A stretch of DNA of 64,000 bases from Pseudomonas azerbaijanoccidentalis (GCF_019145495.1 NZ_JAHSTU010000003.1:62001-126000), one strand, 5' to 3'; positions 1 to 9,587 are shown, counted from the first letter of the stretch. Numbers and translations are program-made. The notes: generated by a model from the letters alone, not told the origin.

Positions 1-950
1 AAGGCTATCAGCTGACTATGAAGCTCGATTACTCCGCCGCCCACGACACCACCCCGGATTACCACGGCACCTACACCGCCAGCGACAACCATGGCGGCAG
101 CGACAGCGCCAACTTGACCATCAGTTATCAGGACGGTCACACCCTTACCGGGACCTCGGGTAACGACACGCTGGTGGCGGGCACCGGTGACAATGTCATC
201 CATGCCGGTGACGGCGATGACGTGCTCACGGCGGGCAATGGCAACAACGCGCTGCATGGCGATGCGGGTAATGACTTGTTGTTCAGTGGCGCGGGCAACG
301 ACCTGCTCGATGGCGGCACCGGCAACGATACCGCCAGCTACGCCCATGCCACCGCCGGGGTTACAGTCGATCTCGGCCAGGCCGGCCCGCAGAACACCTT
401 TGGCGCCGGCACCGACACTCTGACCGCCATCGAAAATCTCGTAGGTTCCAACTTCAACGACAACCTCACCGGCGACAACAACAGCAACGTCATCACCGGC
501 GGCCTCGGCAACGACATACTCAAAGGCGAGGGGGGCGATGACTTCCTGATCGGTGGCCTGGGTAACAACACTTTGACCGGTGGCAGCGGGGCGGACACCT
601 TCCAGTGGCTCAAGGGCAACAGCGGTCACGACGTGATCACGGACTTCACGCCGGGCACCGACAAACTTGACCTGTCGCAATTGCTGCAAGGCGAAAACGG
701 CACCGCCGCTTCGCTGGATGACTACCTGCACTTCACCGTCAGCGGCAGCGGCGCATCACTGGTCACCAGCATCGACGTCAGCGGCATGGCCGGCGCGGCG
801 CCAAACCAGACCATCGACCTGGCCGGCGTCAACCTGGCCAGCCATTACGGTGTAACGCCGGGGGCGGGCGGGGTGATTACGGGAGCGGATACGGCGACCA
901 TCATCAATGGGATGCTCAATGATCATTCGTTGAAGGTGGATACTGTTTGA
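1..950 (+). CDS. C-terminal end of a large RTX adhesin (LapA/MapA class), 5' truncated by the window
   Basis: The frame is open from the first bases, so this is the tail of a longer gene. About 315 residues are visible: calcium-binding RTX nonapeptides of the GGxGxD type (GDGDDV, GDAGNDLL, GGTGNDT, GEGGDDFL), then a block beginning ADTFQWLKGNSGHDVITDF and a C-terminus typical of the type I secretion target domain of giant adhesins. Such proteins are exported by an ABC type I system and held at the outer membrane until LapG cleaves near their N-terminus. The nearby convergent lapD and lapG support this role. Whether it is LapA or the second adhesin MapA cannot be told, because the retention module, the length and the secretion genes lie outside the window. 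Confidence 0.9.
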   Translation, partial: GYQLTMKLDYSAAHDTTPDYHGTYTASDNHGGSDSANLTISYQDGHTLTGTSGNDTLVAGTGDNVIHAGDGDDVLTAGNGNNALHGDAGNDLLFSGAGNDLLDGGTGNDTASYAHATAGVTVDLGQAGPQNTFGAGTDTLTAIENLVGSNFNDNLTGDNNSNVITGGLGNDILKGEGGDDFLIGGLGNNTLTGGSGADTFQWLKGNSGHDVITDFTPGTDKLDLSQLLQGENGTAASLDDYLHFTVSGSGASLVTSIDVSGMAGAAPNQTIDLAGVNLASHYGVTPGAGGVITGADTATIINGMLNDHSLKVDTV

Positions 951-965
951 TCTTAAGAAATAAAT

Positions 966-992
966 CCGCCATTCCTGTTCCAGGAATGGCGG
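966..992 (+). terminator. Hairpin after the adhesin gene
   Basis: Arms CCGCCATTCCTG and CAGGAATGGCGG around a two-base loop form a strong hairpin 16 bases after the adhesin stop codon. The run of T after it is poor. It lies between convergent genes and could serve both strands. Confidence 0.6.
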
Positions 993-1017
993 TGACTTTA
1001 TGATCGTATTGCATGGG

Positions 1018-1854
1018 TTACAGTAAAGATCTAACCCTGAAGTTATCCATGCTGAAGTCGTTACCGTTCCATTTAGCTTCGAGATTAAGAAGGCTGACTG
1101 TCATAGTGCTGGATGTGGCAGTAGCGGTGAATGAGTATGTTGTCCAGTTCATGTTGTCGACAGTGTATATCTGAGAGCTGCTGTCTCCGATTTTTAGTAC
1201 CAGTCTGGGAGAATTAGGGGATCCTTGGTTTTCTTTTTTTGCTTCAATGATGAACTCGTACTTTTGGCCTGGGATAACCGAAAAAGTTTTTTCAAGAACA
1301 ACGCCTGAGTGGTTGTCTGAGTTTTCCGAAGTGTTGTTGAATAGGTAGTAGCTGTCTGGAGATTCGTCGCTTGTGAACTGGATCTCTCTACCTGCGCTTC
1401 CTTTTATCCATCCTCCCAGTGATTTGTCGTTAAAGTCGGTTAGCTCGTCTATAGAGTTGTCTTTGGTTATTATTTTCAACTGTAACTCGGGGAATTTATT
1501 TGCGGTGGATTCATCAGGGGTTCCATCAAAATTGATTGTGCATATCAGGGAGAGTTGCGAGTTGTTGGCGAGTTTAATCAGTTCTGTCCTTGGGATGATT
1601 TCTAAAAGGCCGTCACTGAACTCCCTCGCGGAAATTGGATGACTGGTGAGAATAGGTATTGTGAAAGTTTCACCAGGATGTTTCTCTCCTTCGATCTTCA
1701 ACCAAACTCGAGGCGCGAAAAACTTTGGGCATGTAATATTGGCATCACCTGGAAAAGTTGTTAGGTCCAATACCCCGTTGTGGGAGATTTCAGGAATGTT
1801 AAGTTCAGGTAGTTGTGGGGTAGAAGGCGATAGTGTGGGTGTCGACACTGACAT
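1018..1854 (-). CDS. Uncharacterised protein, paralogue of the next gene
   Basis: 278 residues, function unknown. The start follows AGGAG at a good distance. No signal peptide or membrane segment is visible. The N-terminal half (PELNIPEI...NGVLDLTTFPGDANI...VWLKIEG...PRTELIKLANNS..L..TINFDG) resembles a beta-rich repeat unit that I recall from large Pseudomonas surface or toxin-like proteins. The C-terminal half (ELTDFNDKSLGGW...VLEKTFSVIPGQKYEF...GNDFSMDNFRVR) looks like a galactose-binding, carbohydrate-module beta-sandwich. Both domain readings are from memory and unsearched. The gene is clearly richer in A+T than its neighbours, which suggests transfer. It ends facing the adhesin gene. 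Confidence 0.8.
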   Translation of the reverse strand: MSVSTPTLSPSTPQLPELNIPEISHNGVLDLTTFPGDANITCPKFFAPRVWLKIEGEKHPGETFTIPILTSHPISAREFSDGLLEIIPRTELIKLANNSQLSLICTINFDGTPDESTANKFPELQLKIITKDNSIDELTDFNDKSLGGWIKGSAGREIQFTSDESPDSYYLFNNTSENSDNHSGVVLEKTFSVIPGQKYEFIIEAKKENQGSPNSPRLVLKIGDSSSQIYTVDNMNWTTYSFTATATSSTMTVSLLNLEAKWNGNDFSMDNFRVRSLL

Positions 1855-1899
1855 GATCGATGCTCCTAGAGTTTAGTTTGGGCGAATGAGGTGTTTGAT

Positions 1900-2739
1900 C
1901 TACTGAACGCGCCTTACTCTGAAGTTGTCGAGTGAAAAATCGTTGCCATCCCATTGGCGTGTAAGATTTCTGAGACTTACAGTTACCGTCTCTGATTTTG
2001 CGACTGTTCTATTAGATGCAATGTTTTTCCAGGAAGAATTGGAAATGGTATGGGTAGGGCCTATGCCGTCAAACGCCAGTAAAAGTATGGGGTGGTTAAG
2101 GGGTTGATGTGAAGGATTATTGTTCTTTACATCGACTGTAAACTCATAGGTCATTCCAGGTATTACAGAGAATGTTTTTTCTAATATCATGCCGTCGTAA
2201 TTGTCGACAGGTTCCAATGTATCGTTGGATAGAAAAAAGCCACCGTTACGGTCAATAAAAAACTCAATTTCTCTTCCTCCACGCCCCTTTGTCCAGCCTC
2301 CCAGCGTTTGATCGTCGAAGTCTGTGAGTTCATCGAGGTCGTCTAGTTGGGTTTTGATGGTGAGTGGTAACAACGGAAACGCGGTTGCAGTCGATACGTC
2401 GGAACTACCATCGAAGGTGATAAAGCATTCTAGGGTGGCCGTTGAGTTGTGGGCGAGTGCCATTAGCTGGCTTCTAGGAAGTCTTTCAAGTAATCCGTTG
2501 TCAAACTGTAATGTGGAAAGTTCGTGGTCTTCGAGTATATTTATTATCAGAGGGGTTTTTAGGGAGCTCTGGCCAACCAACCTTAACCAAATGTGCGCTC
2601 CTGCCCATTTTTTCACGATGGCGGTGGCATCGCCGAGATGCATTGTCAGGTCTAGTACATTATTTTCGTCGGCTTCAGGGATTTCCGGTTTTGGAAGTTG
2701 CAGTTCGGGAATGGTTAATGGATTATTTTCAAGTTGCAT
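1900..2739 (-). CDS. Uncharacterised protein, paralogue of the preceding gene
   Basis: 279 residues from the ATG at 2739, which follows CGAGGTG at 8 bases. An upstream in-frame ATG at 2769 has no ribosome binding site, and from 2739 the length matches the paralogue. It shares collinear motifs with it: NNVLDLTMHLGDA, ELTDFDDQTLGGW, ILEKTFSVIPGMTYEF and GNDFSLDNFRVR. The pair is a tandem duplication in the same direction 45 bases apart, so probably one transcript. It is AT-rich and has no visible secretion signal. Role unknown; a link to the adhesin or to LapD/LapG rests on position only. Confidence 0.8.
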   Translation of the reverse strand: MQLENNPLTIPELQLPKPEIPEADENNVLDLTMHLGDATAIVKKWAGAHIWLRLVGQSSLKTPLIINILEDHELSTLQFDNGLLERLPRSQLMALAHNSTATLECFITFDGSSDVSTATAFPLLPLTIKTQLDDLDELTDFDDQTLGGWTKGRGGREIEFFIDRNGGFFLSNDTLEPVDNYDGMILEKTFSVIPGMTYEFTVDVKNNNPSHQPLNHPILLLAFDGIGPTHTISNSSWKNIASNRTVAKSETVTVSLRNLTRQWDGNDFSLDNFRVRRVQ

Positions 2740-3002
2740 GGCTAATACACCTCGTTGGATGAACGCCATTGTTGATTTGGGCGCGTTTTTTGATTGTTTT
2801 CTCCTTCGGCTGAGTTGGCTACTGTCAGAAATAACAGGGTAGGTCGGAAACCGATGAATGGTCGAAACGTAAAAGACATTTTTGATCGACTCCGTATCAC
2901 CTAAAAACAACAAGCCTCCGCACCTTTTTAGATAAACAGGAGGGCTGTTTTCGTCTGCGAAGGGCGATCAAGGCTCTTCAGGATTGTCGGCAAAGTCGGC
3001 GT

Positions 3003-4943
3003 TTACATCGGCTCCGGCGGCCCGATCAATCTGCCCATCACTCCGAACACCCCTAACTCCCTGATCGCCTCCAACTCGTCTTGGGTCTCGACCATCTCCG
3101 CAATCAACGGTAGGTCAATGCTGTTGGTCGCCCGGTAAATTGCGTCGATGAACAGCCGTTTATCTCGCTGCTGATCAATGTGGCGGATATAGGCCCCATC
3201 GATTTTCAAGTACGCCAGGCCCAGTTGGGTCAGGTTGCCGATCTGGCTGAAACTGCCACCGAAATGCTGCAGGCCAATGCGGCAGCCGGTGTCGAGCAGG
3301 CTGTGGCTCAGTCGTTGCAGATCGTCGGGCGGCGGCAGTTGGCGTTCGTCGATTTCCAGGGTCAGCAACGGTGCCAGTTCCGGCAAGGATTCGAGCATGT
3401 CGAGGATCAGTTGCAGCTGCGGTTTATCGCGCAAGGTGCTGCCGGACAGGCTCAGCGCCAAAGGCCAGCGATTGACGGCAAGGTAGTCAAGCGTCGCTTC
3501 AAGCATCGCCAGATCGAACCGTGCCGACCAGCCAAGACGCTCCACCCAAGGCAAAAACTGTCCTGCGGCAATCGCCTGACCCTGCGGGTCGGGCAGTCGC
3601 GCGAGGACTTTGTGATGCAGCACCTCGCTGGTGTCAGCGCATTGCACCACCGGCTGAAAATACAGCAGCAATTGGCCTTGGGTCAGGGCGTCGTCGATCC
3701 TGGCGCGCCAGTCGTGCGGGGATTGTTTCATGGCGATTTCGCTTCGACTCACAATTGCCCAAGGGCGCTCGGGACGTTGGCGGGCCTCAGCCAATGCTTG
3801 ATCGAGGCGCAACAGAACATCAGTAGCAGCTTCGCCAGGGTGGTAGGCGACGATGCCCAGATGGGCGACGGGCATGCAGTCACTGGCACCGGTCAGGCGC
3901 AGGTTTTCCAGGGTGGCACTGATCTCGCTGGCCAGGCGCGTGGCGTCTTCAATACCCAAGCCCGGTGTCAGCAGGCTGAATTCGCCACCGCGATTACGTG
4001 CGGCCAGCCAGGTGCGTCGCTCGGGTAGACGGGTCAGGCGCTTGAGCAATTCACCGACCGCACCGATCAAGGCATCGGTGCGCTGCCCGCCCAGGCGTTG
4101 GTTGAGGCCGTTGAGGTCGTTGAGCCGCAGCATCAGCAGATGCCCCTCACTGTTTTGTTCGGCGACCAGTAAGTGGTCTGCCAATTGCTCATCCAGCAGG
4201 CGCCGATTGGCCAGCCCGGTCTGGCTGTCCTGATACGATTCACTGCGCAGTTTTTCGCTGCGCGCCGCCTCTTCGCTGAACAATGCCTTGAGCTTCTCGA
4301 CCATCTGGTTCATCGCCAGCACCACACGTTTGAGTTCCGGGGTGCGTGGGAGCTTGGGCAGGCTCAAGAACTCGCGCTTGCTGATGGCTTCGGCCTGTCG
4401 GACCATGTTGTCGAGCGGACGCAGTTGCCGGCGCAATAGCCAACCACCGAACACTGCACTGAGCAAACCGCACACCAGCAACCAGATCAGGCTGCCCACG
4501 GTGCTGTCCCAAAGTTTGGCCAGGGCGAACTGCGGATTGCTCAACACTTCAACCCGCGCCACCTGTTCCCAACCGCGCATCACCAGTGCATCGCCCCCTT
4601 CATGACGCAGATTGACCAGGCGGACGAACCAGCCAGGCACGCCCTTGATCGGCGCCGAAACGCTGCGCTCTACGAGAACTTGCCGGTTGGCGATGTTGAC
4701 GATGCGAATGTTGCTGAAATAGCCACTGTCGAAAATCGAACTGACCATGAGCTCCATCATCGCCGGGTCATCGACCTGGGCGGTCAGTGATAAACCCAAC
4801 GCGGTGGCGGCGTCTTGGGCGTGGGCGCGCAACTGGCTGAGGGTTTGCTCGCGGGAGCTTTCCAGGCTGACAAAAAAACTGCCGCTGAACGCCACCAGCA
4901 AGAACAGGCAGATGGCGAGAAACAATTGATTGCGCAGTTTCAT
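3003..4943 (-). CDS. lapD: LapD, inside-out c-di-GMP receptor controlling adhesin release
   Basis: 646 residues. Inner-membrane protein: transmembrane segment at about residues 8-27, a periplasmic domain with Trp125 in MRGWEQ (the LapG-contacting position in Pf0-1 LapD), a second segment at about 151-170, then HAMP, GGDEF-like and EAL-like domains. Both catalytic motifs are degenerate: RGGEF at 318-322 and KVL at 445-447 in place of EAL. This is the signature of a c-di-GMP binder without cyclase or phosphodiesterase activity. The ATG at 4943 follows GGAGCG; an upstream extension to 5093 would run into lapG. In the family, c-di-GMP-bound LapD sequesters LapG and keeps the adhesin on the surface. 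It lies 22 bases after lapG in an operon. Confidence 0.95.
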   Translation of the reverse strand: MKLRNQLFLAICLFLLVAFSGSFFVSLESSREQTLSQLRAHAQDAATALGLSLTAQVDDPAMMELMVSSIFDSGYFSNIRIVNIANRQVLVERSVSAPIKGVPGWFVRLVNLRHEGGDALVMRGWEQVARVEVLSNPQFALAKLWDSTVGSLIWLLVCGLLSAVFGGWLLRRQLRPLDNMVRQAEAISKREFLSLPKLPRTPELKRVVLAMNQMVEKLKALFSEEAARSEKLRSESYQDSQTGLANRRLLDEQLADHLLVAEQNSEGHLLMLRLNDLNGLNQRLGGQRTDALIGAVGELLKRLTRLPERRTWLAARNRGGEFSLLTPGLGIEDATRLASEISATLENLRLTGASDCMPVAHLGIVAYHPGEAATDVLLRLDQALAEARQRPERPWAIVSRSEIAMKQSPHDWRARIDDALTQGQLLLYFQPVVQCADTSEVLHHKVLARLPDPQGQAIAAGQFLPWVERLGWSARFDLAMLEATLDYLAVNRWPLALSLSGSTLRDKPQLQLILDMLESLPELAPLLTLEIDERQLPPPDDLQRLSHSLLDTGCRIGLQHFGGSFSQIGNLTQLGLAYLKIDGAYIRHIDQQRDKRLFIDAIYRATNSIDLPLIAEMVETQDELEAIRELGVFGVMGRLIGPPEPM

Positions 4944-4965
4944 GAAACGCTCCTTGCTGTGGCGA

Positions 4966-5673
4966 CTAGCCGTCGCCCACGGCGAACCCTTCGGCTTGCA
5001 TCTTTTGCAGAACGTCTTGCCAGCGCGACAGTTTTTTTGAATCGCTGCTGCGTTGGCCGCCGTTCTTGCCCGGCAGGTACAGGCCTTCGGCATTGAACGC
5101 GTAGACGGGCAGCAGGTCTTTGCGCTGCGAGGCGGGGCGGATCTCGCCGATCAGGTTGTCCAGCACCAGTGGGTCGGCGGTGGGGCTGCTGTAGAACGTC
5201 AGCACCATGTGCGCCTGGTTCTGAATCAGTGCCTTGACGTAGGTGATGCGCAGTTTTTCGCTGGGGATACCGAGCTGGCGCAGGCTGAAATACTTTGCCA
5301 GCGCGTAGTCTTCGCAGTCGGCGGCGCCTTTGATCAGGGCTTCGACGGGGGTGGCCCAGTAATCGGTCTGGCGCCAGATTCGGGTATCGTCCTGGAAATT
5401 CAGTTGCTGATTGAAGAAGCGATTGACCGCGGTCAGTTGCTCGCGCTCCGGTGCGCCGCGTTCACTTTGCAGCAGCTGGCTCCAGGCCTCGATTCGCCCG
5501 CGCGCGGGGCCGAGGGGGCCGTAGCGTTTTTCGGCGGTTTGCAGGATCTGGGTGAAATCCCAGTCGGCCCAGACAGTGTTCAGTCCGGCCAGCAGGAAAG
5601 CGCTCAGCAGCAGCCATCCGCCGAACCGAAGTCGGGGCGTTTGCCATCCTGGACTACGCGGACCGCGGGGCAT
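4966..5673 (-). CDS. lapG: LapG, periplasmic calcium-dependent cysteine protease for RTX adhesins
   Basis: 235 residues of the transglutaminase-like cysteine peptidase family. A hydrophobic N-terminal segment (FGGWLLLSAFLLAGLNTVWA) acts as export signal. The catalytic triad is visible as Cys120 (AADCEDYALAKY), His155 (QAHMVLTFY) and Asp172 (LVLDNL). The family cleaves a double-alanine site near the N-terminus of LapA-type adhesins; that substrate site is not in this window. No better start lies upstream in frame. lapG-lapD is convergent to the adhesin gene with the paralogue pair in between. Confidence 0.94.
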   Translation of the reverse strand: MPRGPRSPGWQTPRLRFGGWLLLSAFLLAGLNTVWADWDFTQILQTAEKRYGPLGPARGRIEAWSQLLQSERGAPEREQLTAVNRFFNQQLNFQDDTRIWRQTDYWATPVEALIKGAADCEDYALAKYFSLRQLGIPSEKLRITYVKALIQNQAHMVLTFYSSPTADPLVLDNLIGEIRPASQRKDLLPVYAFNAEGLYLPGKNGGQRSSDSKKLSRWQDVLQKMQAEGFAVGDG

Positions 5674-6149
5674 GTCGGGCTGCTCGGATGCAGATTGGTG
5701 AAGTCTAGGTGGAGTTTTTTGAAAGGTGGGGTTGGTCGTCGGGCGTTTTTTTGAGGGTGTACATATCCGTTGCTGCGGTAACAGCGGCTTATGGTATCGC
5801 CCTTACGGCCGGCCTGTTTGTTTGGTTCGTACGCATTCCAAACTGTGGGAGCCAGCCTGCTGGCGATGACGGCCTGACAGTCGACCAGAGTTTTGCGGAC
5901 AGATCAAAAGATCGCAGCCTCGTTGCACTCGACAGCTCCTACAGGGAAATTCGCATGAACTAACGATCAGGCCGCCTCGCTTTGGCTTTTGATCTTTTGC
6001 CCCTTCGGCAGGCCGAGCGGAGGTGTTCATCAGGGGGGGGGCGCGGGCCGGCACTCCGGCGTTTGAAAAAGGGACTCGCTGTAAGAGCGAAACCGCCAGC
6101 GGCCGTTACCGCAGCAACGGATATGTAAACCAAAACAACAACCAAAGAA
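5674..6149. repeat. Non-coding repeat-rich segment with a 22-bp inverted repeat and REP elements
   Basis: No convincing gene. The 22-base sequence at 5761-5782 (starting ACATATCCGTTG) recurs in exact inverse orientation at 6105-6126. Between them lie a REP-like element of the GTGGGAGCCAGCCTGCTGG type (5845-5868) and one of the GATCAAAAGATCGCAGCC type (about 5902-5943). Short ORFs reading VYISVAAVTAA from either copy are by-products of the repeat. A G-run (gggggggg) lies at about 6032-6039. Confidence 0.8.
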
Positions 6150-6545
6150 TCAAGACTTGCGCAAAGTCTTCTGCCTCAGAATATAAATCGTCACCAACAC
6201 CGCACTGGTCAACATGAACCCCCGCGCCCAAGGCATCGGCACCAGATAGCAGGAAAACAGAATGCTCGCCCACATCAACCCAATGGCATACACCTTGCCC
6301 TTGAGCGGAATACCGTTGCCATCAAGATAGTCACGTATCCACGGCCCGAGCCGCGGATGCCCCACCAGCCATTGATAGAAACGCGGAGAACTGCGGGCGA
6401 AACAGGCGGCCGCCAGCAACAGGAAGGGAGTTGTGGGCAACACCGGCAGGAAAATCCCGATCACCCCCAACGCTACGCTCAGCCAGCCGATGGCCAGCAG
6501 CACGTAGCGCAACATCAGGGAGCGGTTGCCTATGGGGTTGTCCAT
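6150..6545 (-). CDS. ybaN: YbaN/DUF454 family small inner-membrane protein
   Basis: 131 residues with the conserved N-terminal hairpin RYVLLAIGWLSVALGVIGIFLPVLPTTPF followed by LLLAAACFARSSPRFYQWL and two further hydrophobic segments. The family is found in the inner membrane; its biochemical role is not established. It lies just after the UPF0149 gene on the same strand, 10 bases apart, so the two are probably co-transcribed. Confidence 0.85.
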   Translation of the reverse strand: MDNPIGNRSLMLRYVLLAIGWLSVALGVIGIFLPVLPTTPFLLLAAACFARSSPRFYQWLVGHPRLGPWIRDYLDGNGIPLKGKVYAIGLMWASILFSCYLVPMPWARGFMLTSAVLVTIYILRQKTLRKS

Positions 6546-6555
6546 AGGCAGGACC

Positions 6556-7143
6556 TTAGTGGTGACGAGGCTTGAGGATCGCCGGTTTTTCGTCTGGTGC
6601 GTTGCACAGCAGGTACAGCGCAGTCAGGGCTTCCGGGATCTGAACGATCATGTCGTCCATCAGGTTGGCGTCTTTGGCGATGTCTTCGAACTCAGGCTGC
6701 TCGTCGAACAGGCCCGAGCCCACCATGATCGGCAGCAGCATTTCGCTGACTTCGTCTTCGGCGGTTTCGAACCAGGCCGCTTCACGCAAGAACACGCCTT
6801 CCATGAAACCGATGCACCAGCCGCGCAGTTCGGAGTCGTCCGGGTCTTCACCCAGGTCCAGGTCGCACGGCAACTCGAACTCTTCATCGGATGCCAGTTG
6901 GCGAGCGATGTGGGCCTTGAGGCCGATCAGGGTGGCTTCGATCTCTTCGCGTTGAGCTTCGCTGCTGTAGTGCGGCTCTTCGGCAAACAGCGCATCGATC
7001 CACTCGCGTTCAGGAACGACTTCGGAACAGATCGACAGCGCGGTGAGGTAGCCGTGGGCGGCCACGTAGTCCAGCGCCTCGTCATGCAGTTCATCGGCGT
7101 CGAGGAAGACTTGCAGGCGGGTTAGTTGCTCAGCGAAGGACAT
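6556..7143 (-). CDS. UPF0149 / YgfB-YecA family protein
   Basis: 195 residues, acidic, starting MSFAEQLTRLQVFLDADELHDEALDYVAAHGY. The central motif GWCIGFMEGVFL is the family hallmark (C/S-x-GFxxG). Regulatory roles have been reported for YgfB-type relatives, but the function of this member is unknown. The ATG at 7143 is chosen over an upstream start because the family N-terminus begins here. The C-terminal zinc-binding SEC-C tail of longer YecA proteins is absent. Confidence 0.8.
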   Translation of the reverse strand: MSFAEQLTRLQVFLDADELHDEALDYVAAHGYLTALSICSEVVPEREWIDALFAEEPHYSSEAQREEIEATLIGLKAHIARQLASDEEFELPCDLDLGEDPDDSELRGWCIGFMEGVFLREAAWFETAEDEVSEMLLPIMVGSGLFDEQPEFEDIAKDANLMDDMIVQIPEALTALYLLCNAPDEKPAILKPRHH

Positions 7144-7460
7144 TAAAGGACTACCTTGGGGAATGTTCGATGCGGGAATTCTAGGCCTTCTTGAGCGCTT
7201 GGGCCAGCCGCACGGCATATTTGCCTTCCGACTCCACCGCCTTTCCCGGCAGCTCCTACAGAGAATCATGTCCATTCGCTCTTATCAGCGGTGCCCTTTG
7301 CCGGACAGCGCTCGGGTATACTCGCGCGTTTTGTGATGCCCTGCTGGCTTCACGGCTCAAATGTGAAGCGTCATGCAATGCGCACTTACGATTTGTCGGT
7401 GCAGCGTCGCGGGTTCTGAACCAGCCTTGCAGGGATGTTTCGGTGATTTTTGGAGTTTCT
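7144..7460. promoter_or_regulatory. Divergent intergenic region between the UPF0149 gene and recQ
   Basis: 317 bases without a supported gene. A TATACT hexamer at 7317-7322 is a possible -10 box for recQ, but no well-spaced -35 is present. GGAG at 7452-7455 is the recQ ribosome binding site. Confidence 0.35.
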
Positions 7461-9587
7461 ATGCTCGATCAGGCTCAACGCGTCCTCAAGGACATCTTCG
7501 GCTACGACAGTTTCCGTGGCCGCCAGGGTGCAATCATTGAGCGCGTGGCCAGTGGCGGCGATGCCCTGGTGCTGATGCCTACCGGTGGCGGTAAATCCTT
7601 GTGCTTCCAGGTTCCGGCGCTGCTGCGCGAAGGCCTGGCGGTGGTGGTGTCGCCGCTGATCGCATTGATGGACGATCAAGTAGCGACCCTCGAAGAACTC
7701 GGTGTCGCCGCGGCGGCATTGAACTCCACTCTCAGCGCCGAACAACAGCGAGATCTGGCCGCCCGCATCAAGCGCGGCGAAGTGAAAATGCTCTACCTCG
7801 CGCCTGAACGCCTGGTCCAGCCGCGCATGCTGAATTTCTTGAAAGGGCTGAACATCGCCCTGTTCGCCATCGATGAAGCGCATTGTGTGTCGCAATGGGG
7901 CCACGACTTCCGCCCGGAATACCTACAACTGGGCCAGCTGGCGGAAATGTTCCCCGACGTGCCGCGCATTGCCCTGACCGCCACCGCCGACAAGCGTACC
8001 CGGGAAGAAATCGTCACCCGCCTGCACTTGCAGAATGCCGAACGCTTTCTGTCGAGCTTCGACCGCCCGAATATTTTTTACCGCATCGTGCCCAAGGAAC
8101 AGCCGCGCAAGCAGCTGCTGGCGTTCCTCGCCGAGCGGCGCAGCGATGCTGGCATTGTCTATTGCCTGTCACGCAAGAAAGTCGACGAAGTGGCGGTTTT
8201 CCTGAGTGAGCAAGGCTTTCCGGCGCTGCCGTACCACGCCGGCCTGCCCAACGACACGCGGGCCCACCACCAGAAACGCTTCCTTAACGAGGAAGGCCTG
8301 ATCATGGTCGCCACCGTGGCGTTCGGCATGGGCATCGACAAACCCAACGTGCGGTTCGTCGCGCACCTCGATTTGCCGAAATCCCTTGAAGCCTACTATC
8401 AGGAAACCGGGCGCGGCGGCCGTGACGGCCTGCCGGCGGATGCCTGGATGGCCTACGGCCTGCAAGACGTGGTGATGCTCAAGCAGATGCTGCAAAACTC
8501 CGAAGGCGATGAACGCCACAAGCGTCTGGAACAGCACAAGCTCGACGCCATGCTGTCGCTGTGCGAAGAAACCCGCTGCCGCCGCCAGACCTTGCTGGCC
8601 TACTTCGATGAAGACATGCCCGAGCCGTGCGGCCATTGCGACAACTGCGTCGACGGCGTGCAGACCTGGGACGCCACCGAGCCGGCGCGTCAGGCGCTCT
8701 CGGCGATCTACCGCACCGGCCAGCGTTATGGCGTCGGGCATCTGGTGGATGTCCTGCTCGGCAAGGACAACGAAAAGGTTCGCAGTTTCGGCCATCAGCA
8801 CCTGTCAGTCTTCGGTGTCGGCAAGGCGCGGGCCGAAGGCGAGTGGCGCTCGCTGTTCCGCCAGTTGGTGGCACGCGGTCTGGCTGATGTCGACCATGAG
8901 GGCTACGGCGGTCTGCGCCTGAGCGATACTTGCCGGCCGTTGCTCAAGGGCGAAGTGACCCTGGAGCTGCGCCGCGACCTCAAGGCGCAAACCACCGCCA
9001 AAAGCAGCAAGAGCCAGGCGAGCCAATTGGTGCGTGGCGAAGAGCGCGAGCAGTGGGAAGCCTTGCGCGCACTGCGGCGCAAACTGGCCGAAGAACATGG
9101 CGTGCCGCCGTACGTTATTTTCCCCGACTCGACCTTGCTCGAAATGCTGCGCAGCCAGCCGACTTCGCTGGCAGAGATGGCCACGGTCAGCGGTGTCGGC
9201 GCGCGCAAGCTCGAACGCTACGGCGAGGCCTTCCTCGAAGTGCTCGGTGGCCAGGCCGAGGCGCCGAAGGTAGTGGCCGATGTGCGCCACGAACTGATCA
9301 CGCTGGCCCGCGCGGGCATGACGCCGGTGCAGATTGCGGGACAACTGCAATGCTCGGAAAAGAACGTCTACACCATGCTCGCCGAAGCGATTGGCAAACA
9401 GCAGTTGTCGCTTGAGCAGGCGCTGGATCTGCCTGAGGATCTGATGGGCGAAGTTCAGGATGCGTTCCTTGACGGCGAGGGCGAGTTGCCACCGGTGTCG
9501 GAGATTTCCGAGCTGTTTGCAGGGCGAGTGCCGGAAGGGGTGTTGTATTGCGTCCGGGCTGCGTTGCAGTCGGAATTCGAGATTTGA
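7461..9587 (+). CDS. recQ: ATP-dependent DNA helicase RecQ
   Basis: 708 residues. 3'-5' DNA helicase for recombination and repair (RecF pathway). Walker A at residues 40-46 (PTGGGKS), DEAH box in [20 protein letters not shown], motif VI in [12 protein letters not shown], a zinc-binding RQC cysteine set (CEETRCRR...CGHCDNC), a winged helix and a C-terminal HRDC domain. It continues beyond HRDC with about 90 residues containing an HTH-like stretch ([23 protein letters not shown]), which makes it longer than the 609-residue E. coli protein. The ATG at 7461 follows GGAG; an upstream in-frame extension lacks similarity to RecQ. Confidence 0.97.
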   Translation: MLDQAQRVLKDIFGYDSFRGRQGAIIERVASGGDALVLMPTGGGKSLCFQVPALLREGLAVVVSPLIALMDDQVATLEELGVAAAALNSTLSAEQQRDLAARIKRGEVKMLYLAPERLVQPRMLNFLKGLNIALFAIDEAHCVSQWGHDFRPEYLQLGQLAEMFPDVPRIALTATADKRTREEIVTRLHLQNAERFLSSFDRPNIFYRIVPKEQPRKQLLAFLAERRSDAGIVYCLSRKKVDEVAVFLSEQGFPALPYHAGLPNDTRAHHQKRFLNEEGLIMVATVAFGMGIDKPNVRFVAHLDLPKSLEAYYQETGRGGRDGLPADAWMAYGLQDVVMLKQMLQNSEGDERHKRLEQHKLDAMLSLCEETRCRRQTLLAYFDEDMPEPCGHCDNCVDGVQTWDATEPARQALSAIYRTGQRYGVGHLVDVLLGKDNEKVRSFGHQHLSVFGVGKARAEGEWRSLFRQLVARGLADVDHEGYGGLRLSDTCRPLLKGEVTLELRRDLKAQTTAKSSKSQASQLVRGEEREQWEALRALRRKLAEEHGVPPYVIFPDSTLLEMLRSQPTSLAEMATVSGVGARKLERYGEAFLEVLGGQAEAPKVVADVRHELITLARAGMTPVQIAGQLQCSEKNVYTMLAEAIGKQQLSLEQALDLPEDLMGEVQDAFLDGEGELPPVSEISELFAGRVPEGVLYCVRAALQSEFEI

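Noticed and set aside
5960-6145. 61-codon minus-strand ORF reading VYISVAAVTAA
   Set aside because: The start lies in the 22-bp inverted repeat and the same peptide is read from the other copy, so it is a repeat by-product.
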